This document shows, piece after piece, positions 16,144-24,016 of a stretch of DNA of 39,909 bases. The notes under the pieces are model-generated. The model searched no databases. It worked only from the letters and a program-made list of their open reading frames with translations, and was not told the DNA's origin. How positions within the stretch are numbered: position 1 is the first letter of the stretch; every line of letters starts with the position of its first letter. This DNA comes from Tepidibacter thalassicus DSM 15285 (GTDB taxonomy: Bacteria > Bacillota > Clostridia > Peptostreptococcales > Peptostreptococcaceae), in assembly GCF_900129915.1 (NCBI RefSeq), contig NZ_FQXH01000018.1:1-39909 (forward strand), written 5' to 3'. A program made the position numbers and the translations under genes.

Positions 16144-16681
16144 CTAAATCACCTTCTTTTTTATATAAATTTAAAAATTTCTGTTTTCCCCGTGCAATAA
16201 TTTGTCCTATGCTATTTTTAGGAATATTTGTTGCTTTATGAATTTCTTCATAAGAATATCCTGAAAATTTTAATATTAAACATATTCTTTGTTTCTCTGG
16301 AAGATTAAATAAAATCCTTCTAACCTCTTTAATTTGCTCATTTCTAAATATTTCATCTTCTATCGAGAAAATACTATTTACTTCTTCTAATATGCTTTCC
16401 TCTCTCTTTAATCTTCTTTTTTCTCCTCTCAAATAATTAAGAGCAGTATTTGTTGCAACTTTTGAAAGCCAAGAAGGCAAAAAATCAATTTTTTCTTTTG
16501 AATTATAATATTTTATAAATACTTCCTGAGTTATATCTTCTGCTAATTCATTATTTCCAACTAAATAATATACTTGTTTATAAACTATTGGATAATACTT
16601 TTCATAATTTATTTGAAATTCTTCTTCTCTTATTTTTTTTCGCTTTGGGAACCCAAAAATGCTAATCACCCCCAATCTCAA
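16133..16681 (-). CDS. ECF RNA polymerase sigma factor
   Basis: The product is up to 182 residues. Region 2 (about 30-90) contains DITQEVFIKYYN and LPSWLSKVATNTALNYLRG. Region 4 (about 120-175) contains LPEKQRICLILKFSGYSYEE and the helix-turn-helix IHKATNIPKNSIGQIIARGK. Start choice is unsure: TTG 16681 opens the frame, but GTG 16669 sits directly behind GGGGG; the mature N-terminus may begin near IREEEFQIN. First gene of a four-gene operon with anti-sigma, ATPase and permease, a common layout in which the sigma factor controls its own exporter. Confidence 0.9.
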   Translation of the reverse strand: MRLGVISIFGFPKRKKIREEEFQINYEKYYPIVYKQVYYLVGNNELAEDITQEVFIKYYNSKEKIDFLPSWLSKVATNTALNYLRGEKRRLKREESILEEVNSIFSIEDEIFRNEQIKEVRRILFNLPEKQRICLILKFSGYSYEEIHKATNIPKNSIGQIIARGKQKFLNLYKKEGDLDVL

Positions 16682-16756
16682 CCCATTCTCATATATATAA
16701 ACACCGCTAAAATATTTTTTGTGACATATTTATAAAAAATATTTTAAAAATTGTAT

Positions 16757-16787
16757 TTGACATTATATTGTATACAGTATATAATGT
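16757..16787 (+). promoter_or_regulatory. Perfect SigA promoter inside a 28-bp dyad
   Basis: TTGACA (16757-16762), a 17-bp spacer and TATAAT (16780-16785) match the housekeeping consensus exactly, reading away from the ECF operon. The promoter is covered by the inverted repeat ACATTATAT (16760-16768) / ATATAATGT (16779-16787), whose centre contains the palindrome TGTATACA. That is the layout expected for a repressor operator. Confidence 0.65.
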
Positions 16788-16791
16788 ACTT

Positions 16792-16870
16792 ACAAATTAA
16801 AACTCGATCAAAATTGTTCCTAATTAGTTCCTTATTCATTAAAAAAACTGCCTCAAAGGCAGTTTTTTTT
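16792..16870 (+). ncRNA. Candidate small RNA (~80 nt)
   Basis: From the predicted start of the perfect promoter to the terminator there are about 80 nt and no gene on this strand. A direct repeat, GTTCCTAAT and GTTCCTTAT, lies in the single-stranded part, and the RNA would end in an ACTGCC/GGCAGT hairpin plus eight T. The terminator also serves the opposite gene, so the transcript may be incidental. No known family recognised. Confidence 0.4.
16841..16870. terminator. Bidirectional terminator
   Basis: ACTGCC (16847-16852) pairs with GGCAGT (16858-16863) and is flanked by A7 on the left and T8 on the right, so it works in both directions: for the metallophosphoesterase gene (minus) and the candidate small RNA (plus). 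Confidence 0.88.
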
Positions 16871-16883
16871 AATGAAACAAAAA

Positions 16884-17576
16884 TTAATCCATTATTTTAA
16901 CTAATTTAAAATCAGTATAATCACAAGAAACCAAATGATATTCTATATTATTTCTCTCTCCTACTAATCCTGCACTAAAAGAATCTTTTCCATGTAAATG
17001 ACCATATATAACTTTCTTTACATTATATTCTTCATATATTTTAGTAAATTCAGATTCTTCTAACTTATCGTTAGTCGGTGGATAATGTGTTATAACTATT
17101 ATTTTCTCAAATTTATCTTTTTTAGCTGCATCTAAAGAAAGTTTTAATCTCTGTATTTCCCTTTTATATATTTTTTCATCATCATCATCAAATTTAACTT
17201 CATTAGGACAAAGCCATCCTCTAGTACCACATATTGCAAAATCTTCATATACATAATAATTATTTTGAACAAATTTCATATCATCAAATAACTTGTTTAA
17301 TTTACTTATTGTAGTCCACCAATAATCATGATTTCCTTTTACTAATATTTTTCTTCCAGGAAGATTGTGAATATCTTCAAGGTCATAAATAGCCTCATTT
17401 AAATTTATTCCCCAAGATATATCTCCTACTATTAAAACTGTATCATCTTCTTTTACTTTACAAATCCAATCATTTATTATCTTTTCCCTATGATTTTCCC
17501 AATTAGAACCAAATATATTCATTGGCTTGTTTACAACTTTTCCAAAATGTAAATCTCCTATTGCATAAAGAGCCAA
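16884..17576 (-). CDS. Metallophosphoesterase
   Basis: A 230-residue calcineurin-like phosphoesterase with all five metal-binding blocks in order: GDLHFG (7-12), GDISWG (about 51), GNHDYW (about 81), THYPPT (about 163) and GHLHG (about 196). Small cytosolic enzymes of this group hydrolyse phosphomono- or diesters; no substrate can be named. It starts 6 bp after the stop of the TtcA-like gene and is the last gene of that pair, ending at a strong bidirectional terminator. Confidence 0.9.
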   Translation of the reverse strand: MALYAIGDLHFGKVVNKPMNIFGSNWENHREKIINDWICKVKEDDTVLIVGDISWGINLNEAIYDLEDIHNLPGRKILVKGNHDYWWTTISKLNKLFDDMKFVQNNYYVYEDFAICGTRGWLCPNEVKFDDDDEKIYKREIQRLKLSLDAAKKDKFEKIIVITHYPPTNDKLEESEFTKIYEEYNVKKVIYGHLHGKDSFSAGLVGERNNIEYHLVSCDYTDFKLVKIMD

Positions 17577-17582
17577 ATTTTA

Positions 17583-18311
17583 TCACTCACCTTTTTTCCA
17601 TAATCCTTCTTCATATACATTTGAAAGACTTTTTATTATTTTTTCTCTTATATCTTTATATTCTTCCTCTAAAAATTTTACTAATTCCTTTATTTCTTGT
17701 CTAGTTGTAAATCCATTTAAAGGACAATTTGATTTTATTTCAGGTAAATTTTCTATACTTACTACCTTTTTTATATTTTCTTCTTTTACATATATCATAG
17801 GTCTTATTATATGTAATCTTTTATCTTTATCGTAATTATTTGGACTAAATGATCCTAATTTTCCTGTGTATATCAAATTCATCAAAAAAGTTTCAACAGC
17901 ATCATCCATATGATGCCCATAAGCAATTTTTGTTGCATTATACATTTTAGCAACTCTAGCCATGGCACCTTTTCTAAATCTAGCACAAAGAGAACATACA
18001 TTTTTTCCATTTTCAAAATCAAGATGCTCTGCTATATCTGTTTTTTCTATATGTATATCTATATTTTCTTCTTCACAAAAATCTATAAGTGAAGAAAAAT
18101 CCATTTCCCAACCATAATCTATATGTACTCCAATTAATTTAAAATCCATATGTGAATAATCCCTTAACAGTTTTAATGCGTAAAGAAGTAATGTAGAATC
18201 CTTTCCTCCAGATAATCCAACAAGCACTATATCTCCATTTTTTATCATATTAAAATCATCTATTGCTTTTCTTATATCATTTAAAAATAATCTATTGAAA
18301 TATTTTTTCAT
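17583..18311 (-). CDS. TtcA-like PP-loop ATPase (tRNA thiolation)
   Basis: A 242-residue ATP pyrophosphatase. LVGLSGGKDSTLLLYALKLL (about 29-48) is the PP-loop that adenylates the target base. NVCSLCARFRKGAMARVAK holds a CxxC pair that, in TtcA, binds a 4Fe-4S cluster with a third cysteine, probably SNCPLNG near residue 200. YGHHMDDAVETFLMNLIYTG follows. TtcA makes 2-thiocytidine-32 in tRNA; clostridial homologues may act on other positions, so a general tRNA-thiolation call is safer. Cotranscribed with the metallophosphoesterase gene. Confidence 0.82.
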   Translation of the reverse strand: MKKYFNRLFLNDIRKAIDDFNMIKNGDIVLVGLSGGKDSTLLLYALKLLRDYSHMDFKLIGVHIDYGWEMDFSSLIDFCEEENIDIHIEKTDIAEHLDFENGKNVCSLCARFRKGAMARVAKMYNATKIAYGHHMDDAVETFLMNLIYTGKLGSFSPNNYDKDKRLHIIRPMIYVKEENIKKVVSIENLPEIKSNCPLNGFTTRQEIKELVKFLEEEYKDIREKIIKSLSNVYEEGLWKKGE

Positions 18312-18329
18312 TTTCTCACCCCTAGTTTA

Positions 18330-18360
18330 TTAAAAGCCATGGATAATCCATGGCTTTTAA
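18330..18360. terminator. Terminator after the alarmone synthetase gene
   Basis: TTAAAAGCCATGGAT (18330-18343 side) pairs with ATCCATGGCTTTTAA through a very short loop. The T-run is inside the arm, so termination strength on the minus strand is uncertain. Confidence 0.65.
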
Positions 18361-18368
18361 ACACAATT

Positions 18369-19160
18369 CTATTGATTATACTTAGCTAAAATATTGTCTA
18401 TCTCATTTCTCAAAATTATAATTTCACGCAAATCCTCTAAACCATTTAGTTTATCAAATCTTTCTTGAAACTTAAAAGCTTTTTCAGTTTCACCTAAACT
18501 GTAAAGCTTTTGAATACTATCTAAAATATCTCTTACTGTAAGTGATTTCATTTCAAACATTATCTGAGCTCTCATAATTTCTTCTCTTATTTCACTCATT
18601 TCTTGATCTAATAAAAACGCTGCATCTGCTGCACGTCTTAATCTCTTAGCTATATCTTCTGGTATATCATGCTGATATTTATATTTTAAAGAATGCTCTA
18701 TAGTAGCCCAGAAATTCATAGCAAGAGTTCTTATTTGAATTTCTGCTAATATTTCTTTAAGCCCTGATGCAGTTTGTATAGGATATTTTATAATAACATG
18801 ATAACTTCTATAACCACTGTCTTTATAATTTTTTATATAATCTTTCTCACATACAACAGTCATATCTTTTCTCGTTTTAATTAAACTAACTATTGTATAT
18901 ATATCTTCAACAAATTGACACATTATCCTAATTCCAGCTATATCTTCTATTTTCTCCTCTATTTCATCCATATTAATATTAAGTTTTTTAGCTTTAGATA
19001 TAATAGAAGATATTTTTTTTACTCTTCCTGTAACAAATTCTATCGGAGAATATTCTCCGTTATTTCTTAACTCTTTTCTAATATTTTTAAACTTAACTTT
19101 AAGCTCTTCTACAGCGTATTCATAAGGAACAAGTACAGTTTTCCATTCTCTAAGCTCCAT
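18369..19160 (-). CDS. relQ: Small alarmone synthetase (RelQ/SAS1 type)
   Basis: A 263-residue protein with only the RelA/SpoT synthetase domain; the hydrolase and ACT/TGS domains of long Rel are absent. DIAGIRIMCQ (about 73), KDYIKNYKDSGYRSYHVI (the GYRSYH ATP/GTP site, about 117) and AEIQIRTLAMNFWATIEHSL are the diagnostic motifs. It transfers pyrophosphate from ATP to GDP/GTP to make (p)ppGpp. The C-terminal helices (SLTVRDILDSIQKLYSLGE) match the tetramerisation region of RelQ. It is transcribed alone; the leader shows nothing special. Confidence 0.9.
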   Translation of the reverse strand: MELREWKTVLVPYEYAVEELKVKFKNIRKELRNNGEYSPIEFVTGRVKKISSIISKAKKLNINMDEIEEKIEDIAGIRIMCQFVEDIYTIVSLIKTRKDMTVVCEKDYIKNYKDSGYRSYHVIIKYPIQTASGLKEILAEIQIRTLAMNFWATIEHSLKYKYQHDIPEDIAKRLRRAADAAFLLDQEMSEIREEIMRAQIMFEMKSLTVRDILDSIQKLYSLGETEKAFKFQERFDKLNGLEDLREIIILRNEIDNILAKYNQ

Positions 19161-19246
19161 ATTGCTACCACCCTTTAACCTAAATTTTCACACTAATATA
19201 TTTTATCATAAAAACACTATATTTTAGATTACTTAATTAGTAAAAA

Positions 19247-20167
19247 TCACTTCATATAATAATATAACTTACCATTCTCTAATTCATAATCTATTTCATC
19301 ATTTTCAATCAAGTAAGATATCATACTAGCTAATGTTGAACTAGAAAAATAATATTCCTTATAATTTAGTTTAAGGTCATTATATTCAATAATATCCTTT
19401 AATAAATCTTCTCTTGTATACGGAATAGTTAAAAATTCTCTTAATTGATTTAAATATTTATCAATCACCATTTTATTTTTATACACTAAATCCAAAGTTT
19501 CCTCTCTATCAAGTAGGGGCTTACCATGAGCAATAACACAATAATCAAATTCTAAACTATTTATTTTGTCTAAAGTATTAATTTGAGCACTTATATCTAA
19601 TAAAAAAGGAAAATTATACTTGTCTAAAATACTTTCATTAAAAAGAGAATCTCCTAAATACAAAACTTTATCTTCAGTTATAATTCCAACGGAACCTAAA
19701 CTATGACCCTTTAAATCAACCACAATAAACTTTTCATTGTTTAATTTTACTTCTCCTTCTTCCAATATTTCTTCTACATTTAAAATTTCTCCTCTATTTT
19801 TAAAAAAATCATCAAAAAATTTATTAGACTTTCCTCCATAAACATACATAGAAAACAAATAAGCATTATCTATAAAAACTTTAGCATCCCTTGATGCAAG
19901 ACATTTAGCTCCTGTATAATGATTTAATAAAACTTTACTTGCACCGTAATGATCAGAATGCTCATGTGTATTCACTATATATTTAATTCTAATTCCTTCT
20001 TTTTCAAACAATTTTATTATTCTATTACCTCTAGAATTTGATAAACCCGGATCTATAATTAACGCATATTTGTCTTTAAATACATATACTCCAGAATTAG
20101 TTCCCCCTTTAATATAATAGCTATGTCCTTTTATTTTTTCTAAATTCACATCAATCCCTCTTTTCAT
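19247..20167 (-). CDS. MBL-fold metallo-hydrolase
   Basis: A 306-residue metallo-beta-lactamase-fold hydrolase. VNTHEHSDHYGAS (about 60) is the HxHxDH metal site; DLKGHSLGSVGII and LYLGDSLFNES supply the remaining His/Asp ligands, and IAHGKPL near residue 205 the last His. A C-terminal helical region (about 225-300) is typical of larger members. The substrate is unknown. It overlaps the upstream cysteine-cluster gene by 4 bp (20164-20167), so the two are translationally coupled and may act together. Confidence 0.87.
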   Translation of the reverse strand: MKRGIDVNLEKIKGHSYYIKGGTNSGVYVFKDKYALIIDPGLSNSRGNRIIKLFEKEGIRIKYIVNTHEHSDHYGASKVLLNHYTGAKCLASRDAKVFIDNAYLFSMYVYGGKSNKFFDDFFKNRGEILNVEEILEEGEVKLNNEKFIVVDLKGHSLGSVGIITEDKVLYLGDSLFNESILDKYNFPFLLDISAQINTLDKINSLEFDYCVIAHGKPLLDREETLDLVYKNKMVIDKYLNQLREFLTIPYTREDLLKDIIEYNDLKLNYKEYYFSSSTLASMISYLIENDEIDYELENGKLYYYMK

Positions 20168-20892
20168 AAAATCAATTTCTTTAATTTATTCAAAATATTC
20201 ATTGATTTATTTAAATATTTACTTATATTTATTTTTATACTTCTAGATACATTTTCATAAAAAATAGATTCTATAAAATAATCAACTACTCCTCTATCTT
20301 TAAAATTCACATTTACAATACCTTGTGAATAAAGTTTCGAATCCAACATTACCATATTATCATAAAAATTAAGTCTTTTTTCTTTTGACATATAACCTTT
20401 ACTAGGTTTAAAATATTCACAGTACTTTATTTTATAATTTAAAACTTCATCACTTATTTTTATATTGTAATTTTTTTTCATATCATCTGCAAATTTTATG
20501 TTCTCTTTTTTTATTCTTTCATAATTTTTTTCATAATCTTCTTTTAGCCAATGCCCATATATTCTACAATTAAGAGGTCTAACACTGTATATCAAACATC
20601 TATTGTTTTCATCTTTAAAAGGACAAGACATTTTTTGAATATACTCCAAAAAATAATAATCCAATATTTTTTCCATAACAATATTTTTTATATTTTTATT
20701 TTCATTTAAATAATTGTATATATTTAAAAATTCTATAAAACTCGCTCCAACAGACTCCATACAACAATTTCCACAGCCATTACACTTGCCATCTGGTATA
20801 CTTTTATATAATTCATTAAGATCTTCAAATAAATTTTCTTTTATGCAATAATCTATTCCTCTCTGTATATCATATTTTTTTATACTAGGCAT
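20164..20892 (-). CDS. YkgJ-type cysteine-cluster protein
   Basis: The 242-residue product begins MPSIKKYDIQRGIDYC at ATG 20892, chosen because AAGGAGAGG lies just upstream; an in-frame ATG at 20922 falls in the promoter dyad. CNGCGNCCMES (about 38) with MSCPFKDENNRCLIYSVRPL and NCRIYGHW form the Cys-rich YkgJ/CxxCxxCC pattern (PF03692), thought to bind zinc or an iron-sulfur cluster. The C-terminal half is helical. Function unknown; coupled to the MBL hydrolase gene. Confidence 0.8.
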   Translation of the reverse strand: MPSIKKYDIQRGIDYCIKENLFEDLNELYKSIPDGKCNGCGNCCMESVGASFIEFLNIYNYLNENKNIKNIVMEKILDYYFLEYIQKMSCPFKDENNRCLIYSVRPLNCRIYGHWLKEDYEKNYERIKKENIKFADDMKKNYNIKISDEVLNYKIKYCEYFKPSKGYMSKEKRLNFYDNMVMLDSKLYSQGIVNVNFKDRGVVDYFIESIFYENVSRSIKINISKYLNKSMNILNKLKKLIL

Positions 20893-20904
20893 TATTTCCT
20901 CTCC

Positions 20905-20942
20905 TTGATATAATATTTTCATAGCTTAAAATATTATATCAA
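20905..20942. promoter_or_regulatory. Overlapping divergent promoters in a 15-bp inverted repeat
   Basis: TTGATATAATATTTT (20905-20919) and AAAATATTATATCAA (20928-20942) are perfectly complementary around an 8-bp centre. Each arm holds a TATAAT, one per strand, so the two -10 elements face each other and the transcripts would overlap by a few bases. Use of one promoter should exclude the other, and a dimeric regulator could bind the repeat. Confidence 0.55.
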
Positions 20943-20970
20943 ATTAAATTTTATAAATGGAGGTTTTTTT

Positions 20971-21216
20971 ATGAATAGATACACAAAAATAATTTCACCA
21001 ACAGGTGCTTATTTCACAAAAGACTTTGAAAAAAAGAAAAAAAATTTAATAAAAGTAAGAGAAGTAAAAGAAGACACTGTTAGAAAATTTTTTCTCAATG
21101 GAGATTGCGAAGTCTTAATTTATTTTGAAGAAACAGGAAAAGAAATATTAATTGATTTTTTTAGTCCAGAAGAAGAAATAAAAAAATACTTAGGTCCTAA
21201 ATTTATAAGTAGATAA
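20971..21216 (+). CDS. Hypothetical protein, 81 aa
   Basis: It begins MNRYTKIISPTGAYFTKDF behind TGGAGG and is rich in Lys/Glu. No signal peptide, membrane segment or family is recognised. It is cotranscribed with the DMT transporter gene 19 bp downstream and divergent from the YkgJ/MBL pair. The good ribosome binding site supports it as a real gene. Confidence 0.7.
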   Translation: MNRYTKIISPTGAYFTKDFEKKKKNLIKVREVKEDTVRKFFLNGDCEVLIYFEETGKEILIDFFSPEEEIKKYLGPKFISR

Positions 21217-21235
21217 ATCGAAAGGACTTGATACT

Positions 21236-22087
21236 ATGAACAATAAATCAAAAGCAATACTTTATATGCTATTTTCATCTTTTTGTTTTGCATTAATGGG
21301 AGCATTAGTTAAACTCGCCGGAAATGTTCCAACACTAGAAAAAACTTTTTTTAGAAATTTAATAAGTACATTCATAGCAGCTTATTTAGTAATCAAAAAT
21401 AAAAAGAACTTTTTTGGCAAAAAAGAAAACCAAAAATATCTTCTACTTAGATCTATTCTTGGAACAATTGGAATGATTGGATATTTTTATAGTATAGATC
21501 ACCTTCTTCTTTCCGATTCGGCAATGCTCAATAAGTTAAATCCTTTTTTCGTAACTATATTTGCTTTGTATTTTTTAAAAGAAAAACCAACACCAGTACA
21601 AATTCCTTCTTTAATACTTGCTTTTTTAGGAGCTTTATTTATAATAAAACCACAATTTGATATACAAGTAATTCCTGCATTTATAGGATTTCTATCTGCT
21701 ATTTTTGCAGGAGGAGCATACACTATGGTTCGCCTTTTAGGAGATAAAGAAGAATTTTATACAATAGTATTTTATTTTTCATTTGCATCATCTTTAATAA
21801 TGTTTCCTTTAATGCTTATAAATTTTAAAATGCTAACTCTAAATCAATTTTTAATACTTATAGCGACTGGAATAGTAGCTTCACTTGCACAGTTTTCTTT
21901 AACTATTGCATATAAACTAGCTCCAGCGGGAGAAATTTCAATATATAATTATACTAATGTAATTTTTTCTGGAATATTGGGATTAATTTTATGGAAAGAA
22001 ATACCTGATTTTTTAAGTTTTATAGGATATATATTAATTATAAGTTCAGGATTTGCTATATATATTTACAATAAAAAATGCCTGTAA
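21236..22087 (+). CDS. DMT-superfamily (EamA) transporter
   Basis: A 283-residue membrane protein with ten predicted helices in two EamA repeats (about 1-135 and 145-280). MLFSSFCFALMGALVKLAG and NLISTFIAAYLVIKN open the first repeat. SDSAMLNKLNPFFVTIFALY carries the usual proline in helix 4. The second repeat runs from FIGFLSAIFAGGAYTMVRLL to GLILWKEIPDFLSFIGYILI. Such proteins export or import amino acids and other metabolites; the substrate cannot be told. It ends in a hairpin terminator. Confidence 0.88.
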   Translation: MNNKSKAILYMLFSSFCFALMGALVKLAGNVPTLEKTFFRNLISTFIAAYLVIKNKKNFFGKKENQKYLLLRSILGTIGMIGYFYSIDHLLLSDSAMLNKLNPFFVTIFALYFLKEKPTPVQIPSLILAFLGALFIIKPQFDIQVIPAFIGFLSAIFAGGAYTMVRLLGDKEEFYTIVFYFSFASSLIMFPLMLINFKMLTLNQFLILIATGIVASLAQFSLTIAYKLAPAGEISIYNYTNVIFSGILGLILWKEIPDFLSFIGYILIISSGFAIYIYNKKCL

Positions 22088-22104
22088 AATTACAGGCATT
22101 TTTA
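22075..22104. terminator. Bidirectional terminator after the DMT gene
   Basis: AAAAATGCCTGTAA (22075-22088 side) pairs with TTACAGGCATTTTT, with T-rich sequence downstream. It lies between the convergent DMT and CPBP-like genes and overlaps the DMT stop codon. Confidence 0.85.
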
Positions 22105-22105
22105 T

Positions 22106-22624
22106 TTAAAAATTTAATACTAACAATGCAATTAAATTGTTAAGCACATGAATAGTACACACTACCCAATATGGATATTTCCGTTTTTCTTTATAGATTA
22201 CATAAGCATAAGCCCATATAATCCCTACTATAATCATATGAAAAACGTACTGTAAACTATACGTATGACGCGACCCAAATATAACTCCAGAAATCAATAC
22301 TATTAAATACTTCCTTTTACTTAAAAATTTAATTTTATCACATATTGAAATTATTAACTTTTGATATATTAATGTTTCATATAAAGGTGCAATAATTATC
22401 CCAAACACAACTTGAATAGCAATCTTATCCGATGCACTAAACGGTGCTGCTCCATTATTATCAGGTAAAAAATTTAATATAGGTTCCATTAAAATAATAG
22501 ACAAAAATTGAAAAAATAGTATTGTTACAATAAATGAAAATACATTTAAATTTCTTAAAAATTTATCAAATTTTATTAAAATATCTTTTACTCTAGATAC
22601 TTTAATTTCTGTATATGTTCCCAC
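22106..22624 (-). CDS. CPBP-like intramembrane protein with degenerate active site
   Basis: A 172-residue membrane protein with about five helices, resembling the CPBP (CAAX protease/bacteriocin-processing, Abi) family. The second and third motifs are recognisable: FGSRHTYS (family FxxxH) and HVLNNLIAL (HxxxN). The first motif, normally EExxxR, reads YETLIYQ, so the second Glu and the Arg are replaced. It may therefore be inactive as a protease. The frame opens at GTG 22624 behind GGGGATGG; an out-of-frame ATG between them complicates the start. The short length suggests a minimal or truncated member. Confidence 0.6.
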   Translation of the reverse strand: MGTYTEIKVSRVKDILIKFDKFLRNLNVFSFIVTILFFQFLSIILMEPILNFLPDNNGAAPFSASDKIAIQVVFGIIIAPLYETLIYQKLIISICDKIKFLSKRKYLIVLISGVIFGSRHTYSLQYVFHMIIVGIIWAYAYVIYKEKRKYPYWVVCTIHVLNNLIALLVLNF

Positions 22625-22665
22625 TTATCCATCCCCTTTATATTTATTTTAGATAATAACTCAAT

Positions 22666-22704
22666 AATAAAATGCTGTCGACATTTTGTCAACAGCATTT
22701 TATT
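22666..22704. terminator. Terminator after glpQ
   Basis: AATAAAATGCTGTCGACA (22666-22683) pairs with TGTCAACAGCATTTTATT (22687-22704) through a 3-nt loop, with one position that is G-U on the minus strand. T-rich sequence follows on both sides; it ends the glpQ transcript. Confidence 0.85.
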
Positions 22705-22705
22705 G

Positions 22706-23794
22706 TTATTTATTATTATTTTGTGATTTATTTAAAAACTCAACTGCTTTATCAGGAAAATCAGTAAATACTCCATCAACTCCTACTTTATTATAAAAAA
22801 CATTTAACATATCTTCAAAATTTTCAGCATATTTAGGTATTCTACCTTTATCTAAACGGAATGTATAAGGATGTACTTCAAGTCCTGCTTCATGAGCCTC
22901 TTTAACTAAATTTGTTATCTTTAAATTTTCTTTCGTAGAATCATCTTTTACTATCATAGGTTTCCATGGCCCTACTCCATCAGCATATTCAGCAATCTTT
23001 TTCATTGCACCTTTTTCAAACATCCAATCGTAATTATAAGGAACTGCTTTTCCATCTCTATATTCCATTGTTTCATTCCAACTTGTTTCTGCCATTAATT
23101 GAACTAATTTCAAATCCATGCCTAATTTTGGCATGAGTTCATTTTTAATTCTCTTTAACTCATTAGGATCAAAACATTGAAGATAAACATTAGAATCTTT
23201 AGAAATATATCCATATTTTTTAAGTACTTTTAAAACTTCTAAACTAATATCTTTTCCTTCATGTCTATGAAACCATGGTGCTTTTATCTCTGGATAAATA
23301 CCTACATTTTTACCTGTACTTTTATTAAGTCCTTGAATCATTTCTATTTCTTCTTCTAAAGTGTGTACTTTAAAAGAAGATTTCCATATAGGAAAACGCT
23401 CAGGAAAATTAGCTACTTCCTTACCATCTTTAACATTAAACCCCTCTGTCATTTCAAGTTTTTTAATTTCATCTAATGTAAAATCAATCACATAATATCT
23501 TCCATCTTTTCTTTTTCTATCAGGATAAACTTTAGCTACATTTGTAACTCTATCAAGGTAATGATCGTGTAATACAACTAATTTATTATCTTTTGTCATA
23601 ACTACATCTTGCTCAAGATAATCCGCTCCCATAGCGTAAGCCATGGCTTTTGCTTCTAAAGTATGTTCTGGTAAATAACCACAAGCCCCCCTGTGTGCTA
23701 TTACAATTTTTTTCCCTTGTTCTGCATAAGACATATTAGTACAAAATGTAATTACAGTAAATAAAGCAGTAAGTAGAGCAAATAATTTTCTCAT
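22706..23794 (-). CDS. glpQ: Secreted glycerophosphodiester phosphodiesterase
   Basis: A 362-residue GDPD enzyme that cleaves glycerophosphodiesters to glycerol 3-phosphate and an alcohol. Residues 1-24 (MRKLFALLTALFTVITFC) are a signal peptide cut near SYA-EQ. VIAHRGACGYLPEHTLEA (about 31-48) and DYLEQDVVMTKDNKLVVLHD (about 57-76) are the catalytic HRG...E-x-D and HDH blocks. VYLQCFDPNELK and HPYTFRLDKGRI complete the GlpQ pattern. It may release glycerol phosphate from lipids or teichoic acid breakdown outside the cell. Monocistronic; GGGGGA precedes the start. Confidence 0.92.
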   Translation of the reverse strand: MRKLFALLTALFTVITFCTNMSYAEQGKKIVIAHRGACGYLPEHTLEAKAMAYAMGADYLEQDVVMTKDNKLVVLHDHYLDRVTNVAKVYPDRKRKDGRYYVIDFTLDEIKKLEMTEGFNVKDGKEVANFPERFPIWKSSFKVHTLEEEIEMIQGLNKSTGKNVGIYPEIKAPWFHRHEGKDISLEVLKVLKKYGYISKDSNVYLQCFDPNELKRIKNELMPKLGMDLKLVQLMAETSWNETMEYRDGKAVPYNYDWMFEKGAMKKIAEYADGVGPWKPMIVKDDSTKENLKITNLVKEAHEAGLEVHPYTFRLDKGRIPKYAENFEDMLNVFYNKVGVDGVFTDFPDKAVEFLNKSQNNNK

Positions 23795-23881
23795 CCCAAT
23801 CCCCCTTTTATTTTTTCAAAATTATAATTGATATTACTAAAATATATGCTAAACACAGAAAATAAATATCTTATTTAAACA

Positions 23882-23960
23882 AATTTTTTAACACTTTTAC
23901 CATTTAAATAATCACATTTACATCCTTGATATATATCATTTTCCACCAAGATGTATTCCA
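23882..23960 (-). pseudogene. Fragment of the radical SAM gene 3' end
   Basis: Bases 23882-23948 are identical to 31191-31257, the last codons of the TIGR01212-type radical SAM gene (encoding ...NDIYQGCKCDYLNGKSVKK). The next 12 bases match 31292-31303, so 34 bp are missing. The gap is bounded in the intact gene by two copies of TTTTCCACCA, suggesting slippage between direct repeats and a frameshift. Beyond 23960 the match stops. The rest of 23795-24016 holds only the glpQ leader and half of a hairpin (TTACAGGCATTTTT at about 24002). Confidence 0.85.
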
Positions 23961-24016
23961 TTTGCAACAACATTGTCTACTTTAGAAATATCATATCAAA
24001 AATTACAGGCATTTTT

